27,951 nucleotides of DNA from Oceanococcus sp041619555 (GCA_041619555.1 JBFKDQ010000050.1:1-27951), one strand, 5' to 3'; counted from the stretch's first letter, positions 1 through 8,283 are shown. Numbers and translations: made by a program. Notes: generated from the sequence alone by a model not told the origin.

Positions 1-40
1 CCCACCCTCGCTTTCATCCTGGCCCGCGCGGATGCCAGGC

Positions 41-72
41 AAAAGAAAAGGCCCCGCAGGGCCTTTTCTTTT
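41..72. terminator. bidirectional intrinsic terminator
   Basis: A perfect 14-bp inverted repeat (41-54 against 59-72) with a 4-base loop. The outer part of the stem is A-rich on the left and T-rich on the right, and the inner part is GGCCC/GGGCC. Read on either strand it gives a GC-rich stem followed by a T-run, the classic bidirectional terminator. It lies 15 bases beyond the stop of the DUF1329 gene, which it probably terminates; it could also end a plus-strand gene to the left of the window. Bases 1-40 hold no feature I can support. Confidence 0.85.
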
Positions 73-87
73 TCACTTTGTCATGCT

Positions 88-1470
88 TCAGCGGATCTTC
101 GACGCCACCCGCTGCATGTTGCCGGTGCGGAAATGATCCAGATCGAAATCTTCCTCGGTCGCCGAGGGCTCCTCGTTGCTGCATTCCATCACCAGGTAGC
201 GGCCGGACTGCAGGTCATACACGGTGCCGGCGGCCGGCCCAACGGACTTGCTCCAGGGGATGGTGATCTGGTGGTACTCCTGGACGCGCCAGAGCTCGTC
301 GCGCTTGTCGTAGATGTCGGCGGCCAATGCGGTCCAGCTGTCCTCGTCGACATAGAAGGTCCGGCGTTTGTACAGATGACTGGTGCCGGCCTTGACCTCG
401 CTGTCCACCACCCAGACCCGGTGCTTCTCGTAACGCGTCACGTCCGGATTGAGATGGCCGATGGCGGTGATGTCCTGGTAGCTGCGGCGATTGTCGATCA
501 GACCGTAAGCATTGTACGGCACGAGCATTTCGCGCTTGCCCACCAGCTTCCAGTTGTAGCGGTCGGTGGCGCCGTTGAACATGTCGAGCTGATCATTGGT
601 ACGCAGGCCATCGGAGCCGGTGCCCGGATTGTCATACGCCACATTGGGTGCTCGCCGGGTGCGGCGCTGGCCGGGGTTGTACAGCCAGGCCCGACGAGGT
701 TCCTTGATCTGGTCCATGGTTTCGTGGACCAGAAGCACCTGACCGGCCTGCCGGGGCGGGGCGGTGGTGACCTGCAGGAAGTAGATGATCACGTTTTCCA
801 GATCATCCGGCGAAATGCCCTGCTGGCCGTAGGCAAACAACACATCTTCGCGCAGTTTATACGGCAGGAAATCGCCATTGGTCTGCACCGCCAGCTGGGT
901 GTTGTAGCGGGTCACCCCGGTGCCACGGTAGCGCGTCTTGTGATTCCACATCACTTCCTTGCCCGAGCCCGGAATCGGGAAGGGAATCCCGGTGACCGCA
1001 TTGACCAGACTCTCGCCCTCGTTCGCCAGTTCGGCCTTCAGCGCGTTCTGCTTGGTCGCGGCATAGATCTCTTCCGGCGCCAGCACGGTGCGCCGCGAAG
1101 GGTACACCGGCATCTTGAAGGTGTCGGGGTACTGCTTGAACATGGCCTTGTGACCGGGCGTCAGCAGGGCGTCGTACTGCGCCATATTGCTGGCCGTCAC
1201 GGTAAACAGCGGCTTGTCGTTGCCGCCGAATTTCGCGTAGGTCTCCGGGTGTCGCTCGGTGCCATCCAGCTTGATCTGCAGCAGCATGCCGCCAGTCCAT
1301 TCCGGGATGGAGCCATCGGCATTGCCGGCCTTCTCGCCGCCCAGCGGCATCAGGTCCTTGCCCAGGCGCTCGGCTTCCGCGGGTGCGACCTTGGCGTAGG
1401 CGGACAGGCTGTAGCCCGCGCACAGCGTCAGTAGCGCCGCGGCCGCCAGTCCTTTTCGAGGTCCGGTCAT
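88..1470 (-). CDS. DUF1329 family exported protein
   Basis: A 460-residue secreted protein of the DUF1329 family, whose fold is related to LolB/outer-membrane lipoprotein-sorting proteins; the precise role is not established. The start at 1470 is preferred over one 16 codons upstream. It is preceded by an AGGAG ribosome site about 7 bases away, and it begins a clear signal peptide: Lys/Arg near the N-terminus, a hydrophobic Ala/Leu stretch, and a likely cleavage after AYA around residue 26. No lipobox Cys is seen, so a soluble periplasmic or peripheral envelope protein is likely. Many Trp/Tyr-rich beta-type segments fill the rest, and the length matches the family (about 450). In pseudomonads such genes often pair with a DUF1302 gene; no partner is visible here, though it could lie to the left. 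The gene ends just before a strong terminator. Confidence 0.8.
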   Translation of the reverse strand: MTGPRKGLAAAALLTLCAGYSLSAYAKVAPAEAERLGKDLMPLGGEKAGNADGSIPEWTGGMLLQIKLDGTERHPETYAKFGGNDKPLFTVTASNMAQYDALLTPGHKAMFKQYPDTFKMPVYPSRRTVLAPEEIYAATKQNALKAELANEGESLVNAVTGIPFPIPGSGKEVMWNHKTRYRGTGVTRYNTQLAVQTNGDFLPYKLREDVLFAYGQQGISPDDLENVIIYFLQVTTAPPRQAGQVLLVHETMDQIKEPRRAWLYNPGQRRTRRAPNVAYDNPGTGSDGLRTNDQLDMFNGATDRYNWKLVGKREMLVPYNAYGLIDNRRSYQDITAIGHLNPDVTRYEKHRVWVVDSEVKAGTSHLYKRRTFYVDEDSWTALAADIYDKRDELWRVQEYHQITIPWSKSVGPAAGTVYDLQSGRYLVMECSNEEPSATEEDFDLDHFRTGNMQRVASKIR

Positions 1471-1570
1471 ATAGTGTCTCCTGTGTATTAGAAATACGTC
1501 TGCGAGTTGCGTTCGCATAAACCACTCCGCGCAAGACTATTACAATGCGGGGGCAAATTCAGCAGTCCGG

Positions 1571-2380
1571 CTAAAATTCCTCACCGGTATAGCCCAGGCG
1601 ATCGAGGATGCCATCGAGTTCCTCGAAGGAGTGAAAGCGAATTTTCATCTCCCCCCGCCCCTGCGCATCGCCACTCAATTCAACCCGATTCCCCAGCAAC
1701 TCGGTCAGACGCCGCCCCAGACGTTGCCATTCGGCGTCATCGCCTGGATGCGGCGACGTCTGCGCCAGCTGCCGCAGCCGCGCCTCCAGCGCCCTGACCG
1801 ACCAGCGCCTGCTGATGGACTGCTGCGCCCAGCGCATCTGTTCCGCCGGCGCCAGCGTCGCCAGCGCCCGCGCATGGCCCATGCTCAGTTCCCCGGCGTT
1901 GACCAGATCCTGCACCGATTCACACAAATTCAGCAGGCGCAGAAAATTGGTCACGTAGACCCGGGACTTGCCGATCCGGTCCGCGGCCGCGGCATGGGTG
2001 AGCTTCAGGCGTCCCGCCAGCTCCTTGAGGCCATGCGCGGTTTCCATCGGAGTGAGCGATTCACGCTGCAGGTTCTCGATCAGACCAAGCACGACGGCTT
2101 CATGATCGTCGATGTCGTCCCGGACGATCGCCGGAATATCCTGCCAGCCGGCGCGCTGGGCGGCGCGCCAGCGGCGTTCCCCGGCCAGCAGCTCGTACTC
2201 CTCGCCGCAGCTGCGCACCACGATGGGCTGGATCAGCCCGGCCGAGCGGATGGAATCGGCCAGATCGTCGAGCGACTGCGGATCAAAAATTCGCCGCATC
2301 TGCGCCCGACCGGGCCGGATCAGATCCAGCGGCAGCAGGACCACCTGACTGCTGCCCCAGGCGGCTGTGTCATAATTCAT
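1571..2380 (-). CDS. ParB/Spo0J-family DNA-binding protein (solitary)
   Basis: A 269-residue ParB-family protein. The N-terminal CTP-binding ParB/Srx domain shows GERRWRA at 67-73 and ENLQRESL at 102-109. A helix-turn-helix segment (about 125-160) and a long helical region follow. The end carries a C-terminal dimerisation segment with the usual 'G.. I.F.s.eeLd.il..L' pattern. The family binds parS sites, forms a CTP-dependent sliding clamp and with ParA segregates chromosomes or plasmids. Two points are unusual. No parA is adjacent, and the short N-terminus lacks the LGrGLxaLL-type ParA-contact peptide seen in chromosomal ParBs. The protein may be a ParB paralogue with a nucleoid-associated or regulatory role. 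The start codon at 2380 overlaps the folE start on the other strand, and the ribosome site is weak. A GTG at 2344 is an alternative, but it would sit right at the domain boundary. Confidence 0.88.
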   Translation of the reverse strand: MNYDTAAWGSSQVVLLPLDLIRPGRAQMRRIFDPQSLDDLADSIRSAGLIQPIVVRSCGEEYELLAGERRWRAAQRAGWQDIPAIVRDDIDDHEAVVLGLIENLQRESLTPMETAHGLKELAGRLKLTHAAAADRIGKSRVYVTNFLRLLNLCESVQDLVNAGELSMGHARALATLAPAEQMRWAQQSISRRWSVRALEARLRQLAQTSPHPGDDAEWQRLGRRLTELLGNRVELSGDAQGRGEMKIRFHSFEELDGILDRLGYTGEEF

Positions 2381-2966
2381 GTTTAGGGTTTCTTACGGTC
2401 CACTACTCGTGGAAAACGACTTTCTGAACATACTGGAAGCGCTGGGAGAAGATCCACAGCGCGAAGGCCTCCAAGATACGCCGAAACGGGCGGCCTCCGC
2501 CATGCGCTTCCTGACCAGCGGCTACGCCCAGAATCTCGAAGATCTGGTCAATGAGGCCATTTTCGAATCCGACATGGATGAGATGGTGGTGGTCCGCGAC
2601 ATCGAGCTGTTCTCCATGTGCGAACATCACATGCTGCCGTTCATCGGCCGCTGTCACGTCGCCTACATCCCGGATGGCAAGGTCATCGGCCTGTCCAAGA
2701 TTCCTCGCATCGTCGACATGTATGCGCGCCGCCTGCAGATCCAGGAAAGTCTGACCCGGCAGATCGCCGAGGCGGTGGCGCAGGTGACCCATGCCAAAGG
2801 TGTGGGCGTGGTGGTCGAATCCAAGCATCTGTGCATGATGATGCGCGGGGTGGAAAAGCAGAACTCCAGCATGATGACCTCGATGATGCTGGGCCTGTTT
2901 CGCAGCGACCCCAGAACCCGCAGCGAATTCCTCTCCCTGCTGCAGACCCCGGGCAACCGCAACTGA
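2379..2966 (+). CDS. folE: GTP cyclohydrolase I (FolE, type IA)
   Basis: Converts GTP to 7,8-dihydroneopterin triphosphate, the first step of tetrahydrofolate synthesis; a cytoplasmic homodecamer with a catalytic zinc. The zinc ligands are visible: Cys81 and His84 in MCEHHMLPF, and Cys152 in KHLCMMMRGV. The substrate-binding segment VIGLSKIPRIV and the family C-terminal pattern 'RT..EFL.L' are intact. Length is 195 residues from ATG 2379. That ATG has no ribosome site and overlaps the parB start codon. A GTG at 2409, just before ENDFLNIL, would give 185 residues and is a real alternative. Another folate gene, folB, lies about 20 kb away in the same window. A hairpin follows the stop codon directly. 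Confidence 0.95.
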   Translation: MFRVSYGPLLVENDFLNILEALGEDPQREGLQDTPKRAASAMRFLTSGYAQNLEDLVNEAIFESDMDEMVVVRDIELFSMCEHHMLPFIGRCHVAYIPDGKVIGLSKIPRIVDMYARRLQIQESLTRQIAEAVAQVTHAKGVGVVVESKHLCMMMRGVEKQNSSMMTSMMLGLFRSDPRTRSEFLSLLQTPGNRN

Positions 2967-2986
2967 CGGGAAAGCGCGATTTCCCG
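2967..2986 (+). terminator. hairpin after folE
   Basis: A 7-bp perfect inverted repeat (CGGGAAA, 6-base loop, TTTCCCG) begins on the base after the folE stop, between the convergent folE and acyP genes. It has no T-run, so it would be a weak intrinsic terminator or simply an mRNA 3'-end stabiliser. Confidence 0.35.
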
Positions 2987-3022
2987 GTCGCGCGCCCCGT
3001 GCGGTCATCGCATCTGGCCAGT

Positions 3023-3328
3023 TCAGGCCATCTGCGCAGGCGTGGGCCGGATGTCAAAGCCGGTTGCGGCGCCGGCGCTGCAGGGCTGGCATTCAAGCTC
3101 GTCCACCCGCGCCAGGGCGGGGCCGGAGCGGAGCCAGTCGCGCAAGGCAGCCAGTGCCGCGGGCGTCCCCCAGGCCTGCAGTTCGACCCGCCCGTCCGGC
3201 AGATTGCGCACCCAGCCTGACAGCGCAAGCTGCCTGGCCCGATGCGCGGTCGCCGCACGAAATCCCACCCCCTGAACCCGGCCGCTGACACGGACCTGAA
3301 TCGCATGCACTGCATCGGTTTGGCTCAT
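3023..3328 (-). CDS. acyP: acylphosphatase
   Basis: A small cytosolic enzyme that hydrolyses acyl phosphates such as acetyl phosphate or carbamoyl phosphate. The 101-residue product has the family signature: VQGVGFR with catalytic Arg24, and GWVRNLPDGRVE with catalytic Asn42. The C-terminal region has the usual acylphosphatase pattern. Length fits the family (about 90-100). The start at 3328 overlaps the stop of the upstream exporter gene by 4 bases (ATGA), implying translational coupling, and acyP is the last gene of the long minus-strand series. The C-terminus is slightly Ala/Pro-rich and the protein carries two Cys near the end, neither of which matters for catalysis. Confidence 0.92.
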   Translation of the reverse strand: MSQTDAVHAIQVRVSGRVQGVGFRAATAHRARQLALSGWVRNLPDGRVELQAWGTPAALAALRDWLRSGPALARVDELECQPCSAGAATGFDIRPTPAQMA

Positions 3329-3930
3329 GCCAGCATCCCCAGCCAGAGATAGATCGCCAGCGCGGCGAAAATCACGGCGCTCAGCCGGTTGACCTCGCGC
3401 GTCGCCTTGCGCAACACGCCCGCAAAGCCGGTGCGCTGGGTCAGGTAGGTGACCAGACAGTACCAGAGGCCATCCACCCCCATCGCCAGCGCCACCGCAC
3501 CGCCCTGCTCCGCCAGACGGGCACCGGCCGGCAGCACGGCGCTGAAAACCGCGACAAAGAACAGCGCGACCTTGGGATTGACCAGGCCCATCAGCAGCCC
3601 TTCGCGCACGGCCGAGCCAGCGCCGACGCCCGGCACCTCGCCCCAGTTCCGTGGGCTATGCCACAGACGCCAGGCCAGCCGCAGCAACCAGGCACCGGCC
3701 AACAGGGCGATCAACTGCGCCAGCCAGGCGGCGCCTTGCAGCAGCAACACCAGACCCGATGCAGCCAGCGCCGCGTAGACGCCGACCCCCAGCGCGTGCG
3801 CCAGCGCGCAGCCCATTCCGGCCCGCATGGACACGCTGGCATGCCGCAACACCAGGGCCAGGCTTGGTCCCGGCGACACCGCACCGGCGGCGCAGGCCAG
3901 CGCCAGCGTCAGCCAGTCCGCCGCGTTCAT
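3325..3930 (-). CDS. LysE/RhtB-family amino-acid exporter
   Basis: An inner-membrane exporter of 201 residues and about six hydrophobic segments. The N-terminus carries the LysE-family motif AAGAVSPGPSLALVL, with the typical PGP, followed by a charged loop and further membrane helices. The central NPKVALFFVAVFS motif is characteristic of the family. Members export amino acids such as lysine, homoserine, threonine or leucine; the substrate cannot be read here. Because the gene belongs to the same run as homoserine kinase (thrB), homoserine or threonine is an attractive but unproven candidate. The start at 3930 was chosen because it overlaps the dctM stop as ATGA and begins directly before the first helix. 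An in-frame start 14 codons upstream only adds a hydrophilic tail overlapping dctM. Confidence 0.85.
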   Translation of the reverse strand: MNAADWLTLALACAAGAVSPGPSLALVLRHASVSMRAGMGCALAHALGVGVYAALAASGLVLLLQGAAWLAQLIALLAGAWLLRLAWRLWHSPRNWGEVPGVGAGSAVREGLLMGLVNPKVALFFVAVFSAVLPAGARLAEQGGAVALAMGVDGLWYCLVTYLTQRTGFAGVLRKATREVNRLSAVIFAALAIYLWLGMLA

Positions 3931-5294
3931 CCGTAAATCTTGTGCGGCAGCCAGGTCGCCAGCGCCGGCCACAGCGCCAGGATCAGCAGCAGCAGCAACT
4001 GGATGCCGATGAAGGGCACCACGCCACGATAGATCGCCGGCGTGCTGAGTTCTGGCGGCGCCACGCCGCGCAGGTAGAACAGGGCGAAGCCGAAAGGCGG
4101 GGTGAGAAACGAGGTCTGCAGATTCAGCGCCAGCATGACACCGAGCCAGACCGGATCCAGGCCCATCTGCAACAGGATCGGACCGACGATGGGTACGACG
4201 ACAAAGGTGATCTCGATGAAATCCAAAATGAAACCGAGCAGGAACATCAGCAGCATCACGCAGACCATGGCGCCAAGCGCCCCGCCGGGCAAGGCGGTCA
4301 GCAGCGCATGCACCAGCTCGTCACCCTGATAAGCATTGAAAACCAGGGAAAACAGCGAGGCGCCAATCAGGATCAGGAACACCATGCTGGTGATGCGCGC
4401 CGCCTGCTGACCACAGGCCAGCAGCTGCGCCCAATCGAGCTGGCGCCGCAGGACGGCCAGCAGCAGCGCGCCGCAGGCGCCCACGGCCGCGGCCTCGGTG
4501 GGTGTGGCCAGACCGAGCATGATCGAGCCGAGCACTGCCAGGATCAAGGCCAGGGGCGGCACCATGCCGATCAGCAGGCGCCGGACCCGTGCAGAAGTCG
4601 CCCCGGTGGGCGCTTCGGTCGGCACCGGCAAGACCTGCGGCCGCCACCAGGCCAGCAGCAGGATGTAGCTGATATAGGCGGCCACCAGCAGCAAGCCCGG
4701 AATCAGGGCGCCGACGAAAAGATCCCCGACCGACACCGTCTTCGTGCTGAAGATCCCCTGCGCCAGCTGCGCCTGCTGATACGCGGAAGACAGCACATCG
4801 CCGAGCAGGACCAGGACAATCGATGGCGGGATGATCTGCCCGAGAGTGCCGGCGGCCGCAATCGTCCCGCTGGCCACCGAAGGCGAATAGCCGTGCTTGA
4901 GCATGGTCGGCAAGGCCAGCAGGCCCATGGTGACGACGGTTGCACCGACAATTCCGGTGGAGGCCGCCAGCAGCGCGCCGACCAGGACCACGGCAACGCC
5001 CAGCCCGCCGCGCAAGCTGCCGAAAACTTCGACCATAGAATCGAGCAGATCCTCGGCCAGCCGGGCTTTTTCGAGAATGACACCCATCAGAACGAAGAGC
5101 GGCACCGCCACCAGGGTTTCATTGACCATGATGCCGTAGAGCCGGTTCGGCATGGCCAGCAGTTCGCCGGCGTCCATCCAGCCGCCCAGCACACCGACCG
5201 CGGCGAACCATAAAGCCACCCCGGCCAGGCTCAGCGCCACCGGGTAGCCGAGCAGCAGCACGGCACAAGCCGCGACGAACATCCACAGGGCCAT
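3927..5294 (-). CDS. TRAP transporter large permease (DctM type)
   Basis: The large membrane subunit of a tripartite ATP-independent periplasmic transporter, driving Na+- or H+-coupled uptake of an organic acid. The 455-residue product has about a dozen hydrophobic segments. Family landmarks include VPLFVLMGVILE near residue 65, the segment ASTGIVGATVVTMGLLALP around 130-150, IIPPSIVLVLLGD, and DFIEITFVVVPIVGPIL in the second half. The long extra loop and these motifs resemble the subgroup used for mannitol/chloroaromatic-type or keto-acid substrates, but the substrate is not assignable. It starts 5 bases after dctQ. No dctP (solute-binding protein) is present nearby, although TRAP systems need one. 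Confidence 0.92.
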   Translation of the reverse strand: MALWMFVAACAVLLLGYPVALSLAGVALWFAAVGVLGGWMDAGELLAMPNRLYGIMVNETLVAVPLFVLMGVILEKARLAEDLLDSMVEVFGSLRGGLGVAVVLVGALLAASTGIVGATVVTMGLLALPTMLKHGYSPSVASGTIAAAGTLGQIIPPSIVLVLLGDVLSSAYQQAQLAQGIFSTKTVSVGDLFVGALIPGLLLVAAYISYILLLAWWRPQVLPVPTEAPTGATSARVRRLLIGMVPPLALILAVLGSIMLGLATPTEAAAVGACGALLLAVLRRQLDWAQLLACGQQAARITSMVFLILIGASLFSLVFNAYQGDELVHALLTALPGGALGAMVCVMLLMFLLGFILDFIEITFVVVPIVGPILLQMGLDPVWLGVMLALNLQTSFLTPPFGFALFYLRGVAPPELSTPAIYRGVVPFIGIQLLLLLILALWPALATWLPHKIYG

Positions 5295-5299
5295 GGTGA

Positions 5300-5797
5300 C
5301 TAAGCCTCGCGCCAGGCGCGATAGGCCTGCACGCCCTGCACCAGCCCCTGCAACAGCATCTGCCCGGCGAACAGCAGGATCAGGCTTTTCAGCAGGTACA
5401 CCCAGGGCAGGCCGCCGGCCTCGGAAGACACCTCATGCCGCGCCCAGGCATCGGCGACATAACCCCAGCTGACGAACAAGATGAACCCCATGACCGGCAG
5501 CAACAGCAGCAGCGTGCCGAGCAAATCGACCAGCCCCCGGCGCGGGCCCGACCAGCGGCGATAGAAGATATCGACCCGCACATGGCCATCGGCGTCGAGG
5601 GTGGCCGCGGCCGCCGCCAGGAAAACAAAAGCATGGCAATACAGCACCAGTTCCTGCGCCGCGATCGAACCGACCGAGAAGCCATAGCGCAGGACGACGA
5701 TCCCCAGACCGAGCAGGGCCATGGCGATGCACAGGCAGGCCGCGAGGATGCTCATGGCCTGATTCAGACGCCTGATCGCGGTCAGGGCCCGGTTCAT
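5300..5797 (-). CDS. TRAP transporter small permease (DctQ type)
   Basis: The small four-helix membrane subunit that pairs with DctM. It has 165 residues and hydrophobic segments near 15-35, 45-65, 90-110 and 130-150. The N-terminal LRYGFSVGSIAAQELVLY and the VRVDIFYRR motif are typical of DctQ proteins. Its start (5797) overlaps the thrB stop as ATGA, and its stop lies 5 bases before dctM, so thrB-dctQ-dctM are almost certainly cotranscribed. The conserved DctQ features look intact. Confidence 0.88.
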   Translation of the reverse strand: MNRALTAIRRLNQAMSILAACLCIAMALLGLGIVVLRYGFSVGSIAAQELVLYCHAFVFLAAAAATLDADGHVRVDIFYRRWSGPRRGLVDLLGTLLLLLPVMGFILFVSWGYVADAWARHEVSSEAGGLPWVYLLKSLILLFAGQMLLQGLVQGVQAYRAWREA

Positions 5798-6738
5798 TGC
5801 GCCCCCAGTGCCGGCGGCTGGCTGCGGTGCAGTCTGAGAATCGCTTCGAATTCAGCCGGCTCCTTGCGATAAGTGAGCTCGCCGGGACGCGGGAAATGCC
5901 AGTCATACAAGCGCGACACCCAGAACCGCAGCGCCGCCGCACGCAGTTTCGCCGGCCACAGGCTCTGCTCCGCGGCGCTCAGCGGCCTCACCTGCTGATA
6001 GGCCTGCAGCAGCCCTTGATAGGCCGGCAGATCGAGCGCGCCGGTGGGATTGATGACCCAGTCATTGACACAGACGGCCAGGTCGTAAAGCCAGCAGTCG
6101 TTGCAGGCGTAATAGAAATCGATCAGACCGGACAGCTCATCGCCGGTGAACAGTGCGTTGTCGCGGAACAGATCGGCATGGATCACCCCGCGCGACAGGG
6201 CGCTGTCGTCGAGTCCCGCCTGATAGCTGATTTCATCCTCAAGCAGGCGCCATACCTCCGGCGCCAGGCGGGGCTTCAGCGCCGCCGCGCTGGCCGTCCA
6301 CCATTGCGGCCCGCGGCAGTTGGCGCGATACAACGAACAATCCTTGCCAGCCAGGTGCATGCGCGCCAGCGTCGCACCCAGGGCGCCGCATTGTGCCAGC
6401 GTGGGCCGGCTCACGCCCTGACCCGCCAGCCGCTGCACCAGGGCGGCGGCCCGCCCGTTGAGCTGTTGCAGGACCTGACCACGCCGGTCGGCCAGCGGCT
6501 GGGCGCTGGGAATGCCGGCGTCGGACAGATGCGCCATGACACCGAGAAAATACGGCAGATCTGCTGCCGGCGTGCGCTCGAACAGGGTCAACACGAACTC
6601 GCCGGCCGTGGTGGTGACGAAGAAGTTGCTGTTTTCGATGCCCTCTTCGATGCCCTTGTAGGCAAGCAGTTCGCCCTGCGCATAGGCACTCAGAAAAGCG
6701 CGCAGCTCGGGCTCGGCAACGGGCGTGAACACGCTCAT
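5794..6738 (-). CDS. thrB: homoserine kinase, aminoglycoside-phosphotransferase-like type
   Basis: Phosphorylates homoserine to O-phosphohomoserine in threonine synthesis. This is the APH-fold type of ThrB found in many proteobacteria, not the GHMP-type kinase of E. coli. The 314 residues fit the family. Visible elements are the N-terminal nucleotide-binding region (GIEEGIENSNFFV, 30-41), the catalytic loop VIHADLFRDNALF (His187, Asp189, Asn194) and the metal-binding segment LIDFYYA (Asp207). The family opening MSVFTPV supports the start at 6738, although no strong ribosome site is seen. About 50 bases separate it from trkH upstream. Downstream it is coupled by ATGA to a TRAP permease pair, an unusual partner for a threonine-pathway gene. 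Confidence 0.9.
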   Translation of the reverse strand: MSVFTPVAEPELRAFLSAYAQGELLAYKGIEEGIENSNFFVTTTAGEFVLTLFERTPAADLPYFLGVMAHLSDAGIPSAQPLADRRGQVLQQLNGRAAALVQRLAGQGVSRPTLAQCGALGATLARMHLAGKDCSLYRANCRGPQWWTASAAALKPRLAPEVWRLLEDEISYQAGLDDSALSRGVIHADLFRDNALFTGDELSGLIDFYYACNDCWLYDLAVCVNDWVINPTGALDLPAYQGLLQAYQQVRPLSAAEQSLWPAKLRAAALRFWVSRLYDWHFPRPGELTYRKEPAEFEAILRLHRSQPPALGAQ

Positions 6739-6789
6739 AGAATTATCGGTCGGGCGAAAAGCGGGCCATGATAGCGCAGCAGGAATCGC

Positions 6790-8283
6790 TCAGCGACGCC
6801 AGAAGGTAGGCGTGAAAAGCACCAGCAGGGTGAAGATCTCCAGCCGCCCCAGCAGCATGGCCAGCACCAGAACCCACTTGCCGGTGTTGCCGACCACGGC
6901 GAAATTGCTCGCCACGTCACCCAGCCCCGGCCCCAGATTATTGAGGCACGCGGCAACCGCCGAAAACGCGGTGACCTGATCCAGGCCGGTGGCCATCAGC
7001 ACCAGCAGCATCACGGCGAACAGCGCCACGTAGACGGAAAAGAAGCCCCAGACCGCCTCGATGACATGGTTGGGCACCGCCCGGTGTCCGAGCTTGACCG
7101 GAATCTCGGCCGAGGGATGGATCAGGCGCGTCACCTCGCGCAAACCCTGCTTGATGAGGAGCAGAAAGCGGATCATCTTCATGCCGCCGGCGGTGGACCC
7201 GGCACAACCGCCGACGAAACTGGCGAACAGCAGCATCACCGGAATGAAGGTCGGCCAGAGCACGAAAGGCGCGGAGGCAAAGCCCGTGGTCGTGCCGATG
7301 GAAACCACCTGGAATGCTGCCTTGAGCAAGGCCTCGTCGGGCTCGAGATAGGTTCCGCTCAGCCACAGCAGCACGGTGACGATGATTACCATGAAGAAGG
7401 TCACCACCATCAGACCGAGAGCTTCCGGATCACGGAAATAGACCAGCAGGCTGGCGCTGCGCCAGGCGGTGAAATGCAGGGCGAAGTTGAGGGCGGAAAG
7501 CAGCATGAAAATGATCGCGATGATCTCGATCAAAGGCGCATCGAACCAGGCCATGCTCGCATCATGGGTGGAGAAACCACCGATAGCGACGGTGGAAAAC
7601 GCATGCCCCACCGCATCGAACTTGGACATGCCTGCGCCCCAGTAAGCCAGGCCGCAGGCCAGGGTCAGGCCCATGTAAATGAACCACAGCGCCTTGGCGG
7701 TTTCGGTAATCCGCGGGGTCAGCTTGTTGTCCTTGACCGGACCGGGTGACTCCGCCCGATACAGCTGCATGCCGCCGACCCCGAGCATCGGCAGGATCGC
7801 CACCGCCAGCACGATGATCCCCATGCCCCCCAGCCATTGCAGCTGCTGCCGGTAGTAAAGCAGGCCACGCGGCAGCGCATCGATGCCTACCAGCACCGTC
7901 GCGCCCGTCGTGGTCAGCCCGGACATCGACTCGAACACCGCATCCGTGATCGTCATGTCCGGCGCGGGGCTGACATACAGCGGCACCGCACCGAACAGCC
8001 CGAGAACCACCCAGAACAAACAGACGATCAGGAAACCATCACGCAATCGCAAATCGTCCTTGAAATTCCTCACCGGCAGCCAGATCAGCAGACCGGACAG
8101 GAAGGCCACCAGGAACGCATCGAGAAAACTGAGGATGTGTTCGTCGTAATACAGCGCGATGGGCAGCGGCGTGAGCATGGTGAAGGAGAACAGCATCAGC
8201 AGGATGCCAAGCACCCGCTGCACCGCGACGAAGGGATGCCGGAACTGAAACCTGAAAAAGGACCAGCCGGACCTGGTGATCAC
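6790..8283 (-). CDS. trkH: Trk potassium uptake channel subunit TrkH
   Basis: The K+-translocating membrane subunit of the Trk system. The 497-residue product has the four pore repeats of the family. Filter-region motifs are seen at SGLTTTGATVLVG, STVAIGGFSTH, IGTTTGFASAPF and NNLGPGLGDVA, and the conserved GGCAGSTAGGMKM motif is present. It begins with a GTG that overlaps the trkA stop (GTGA), so TrkH and its regulatory partner TrkA are translationally coupled, matching the 1:1 functional pairing of channel and RCK ring. The N-terminus is about 15 residues longer than in E. coli TrkH, which is unremarkable. In E. coli trkA and trkH are unlinked; adjacency is common in other gammaproteobacteria. 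Confidence 0.96.
   Translation of the reverse strand: MITRSGWSFFRFQFRHPFVAVQRVLGILLMLFSFTMLTPLPIALYYDEHILSFLDAFLVAFLSGLLIWLPVRNFKDDLRLRDGFLIVCLFWVVLGLFGAVPLYVSPAPDMTITDAVFESMSGLTTTGATVLVGIDALPRGLLYYRQQLQWLGGMGIIVLAVAILPMLGVGGMQLYRAESPGPVKDNKLTPRITETAKALWFIYMGLTLACGLAYWGAGMSKFDAVGHAFSTVAIGGFSTHDASMAWFDAPLIEIIAIIFMLLSALNFALHFTAWRSASLLVYFRDPEALGLMVVTFFMVIIVTVLLWLSGTYLEPDEALLKAAFQVVSIGTTTGFASAPFVLWPTFIPVMLLFASFVGGCAGSTAGGMKMIRFLLLIKQGLREVTRLIHPSAEIPVKLGHRAVPNHVIEAVWGFFSVYVALFAVMLLVLMATGLDQVTAFSAVAACLNNLGPGLGDVASNFAVVGNTGKWVLVLAMLLGRLEIFTLLVLFTPTFWRR

Noticed and set aside
1..40. Possible gene end or start at the left edge, including an ATG on the minus strand at 15-17
   Set aside because: Too short to judge; no family-recognisable residues and no stop in any plus-strand frame before the terminator.
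133..1434. 433-codon plus-strand ORF
   Set aside because: Antisense shadow of the DUF1329 gene; the minus-strand frame has a signal peptide, a ribosome site and family character, while this one shows no known domain.
1485..1517. Small inverted repeats (GTATT/AATAC and TGCGA/TCGCA) before the DUF1329 gene as operators
   Set aside because: Five-base arms are expected by chance in 100 bases; no promoter could be placed to support them.
3651..5213. 520-codon plus-strand ORF rich in Gln, Arg and His
   Set aside because: Antisense to dctM and lysE; composition is what the reverse of a hydrophobic membrane protein in high-GC DNA produces.
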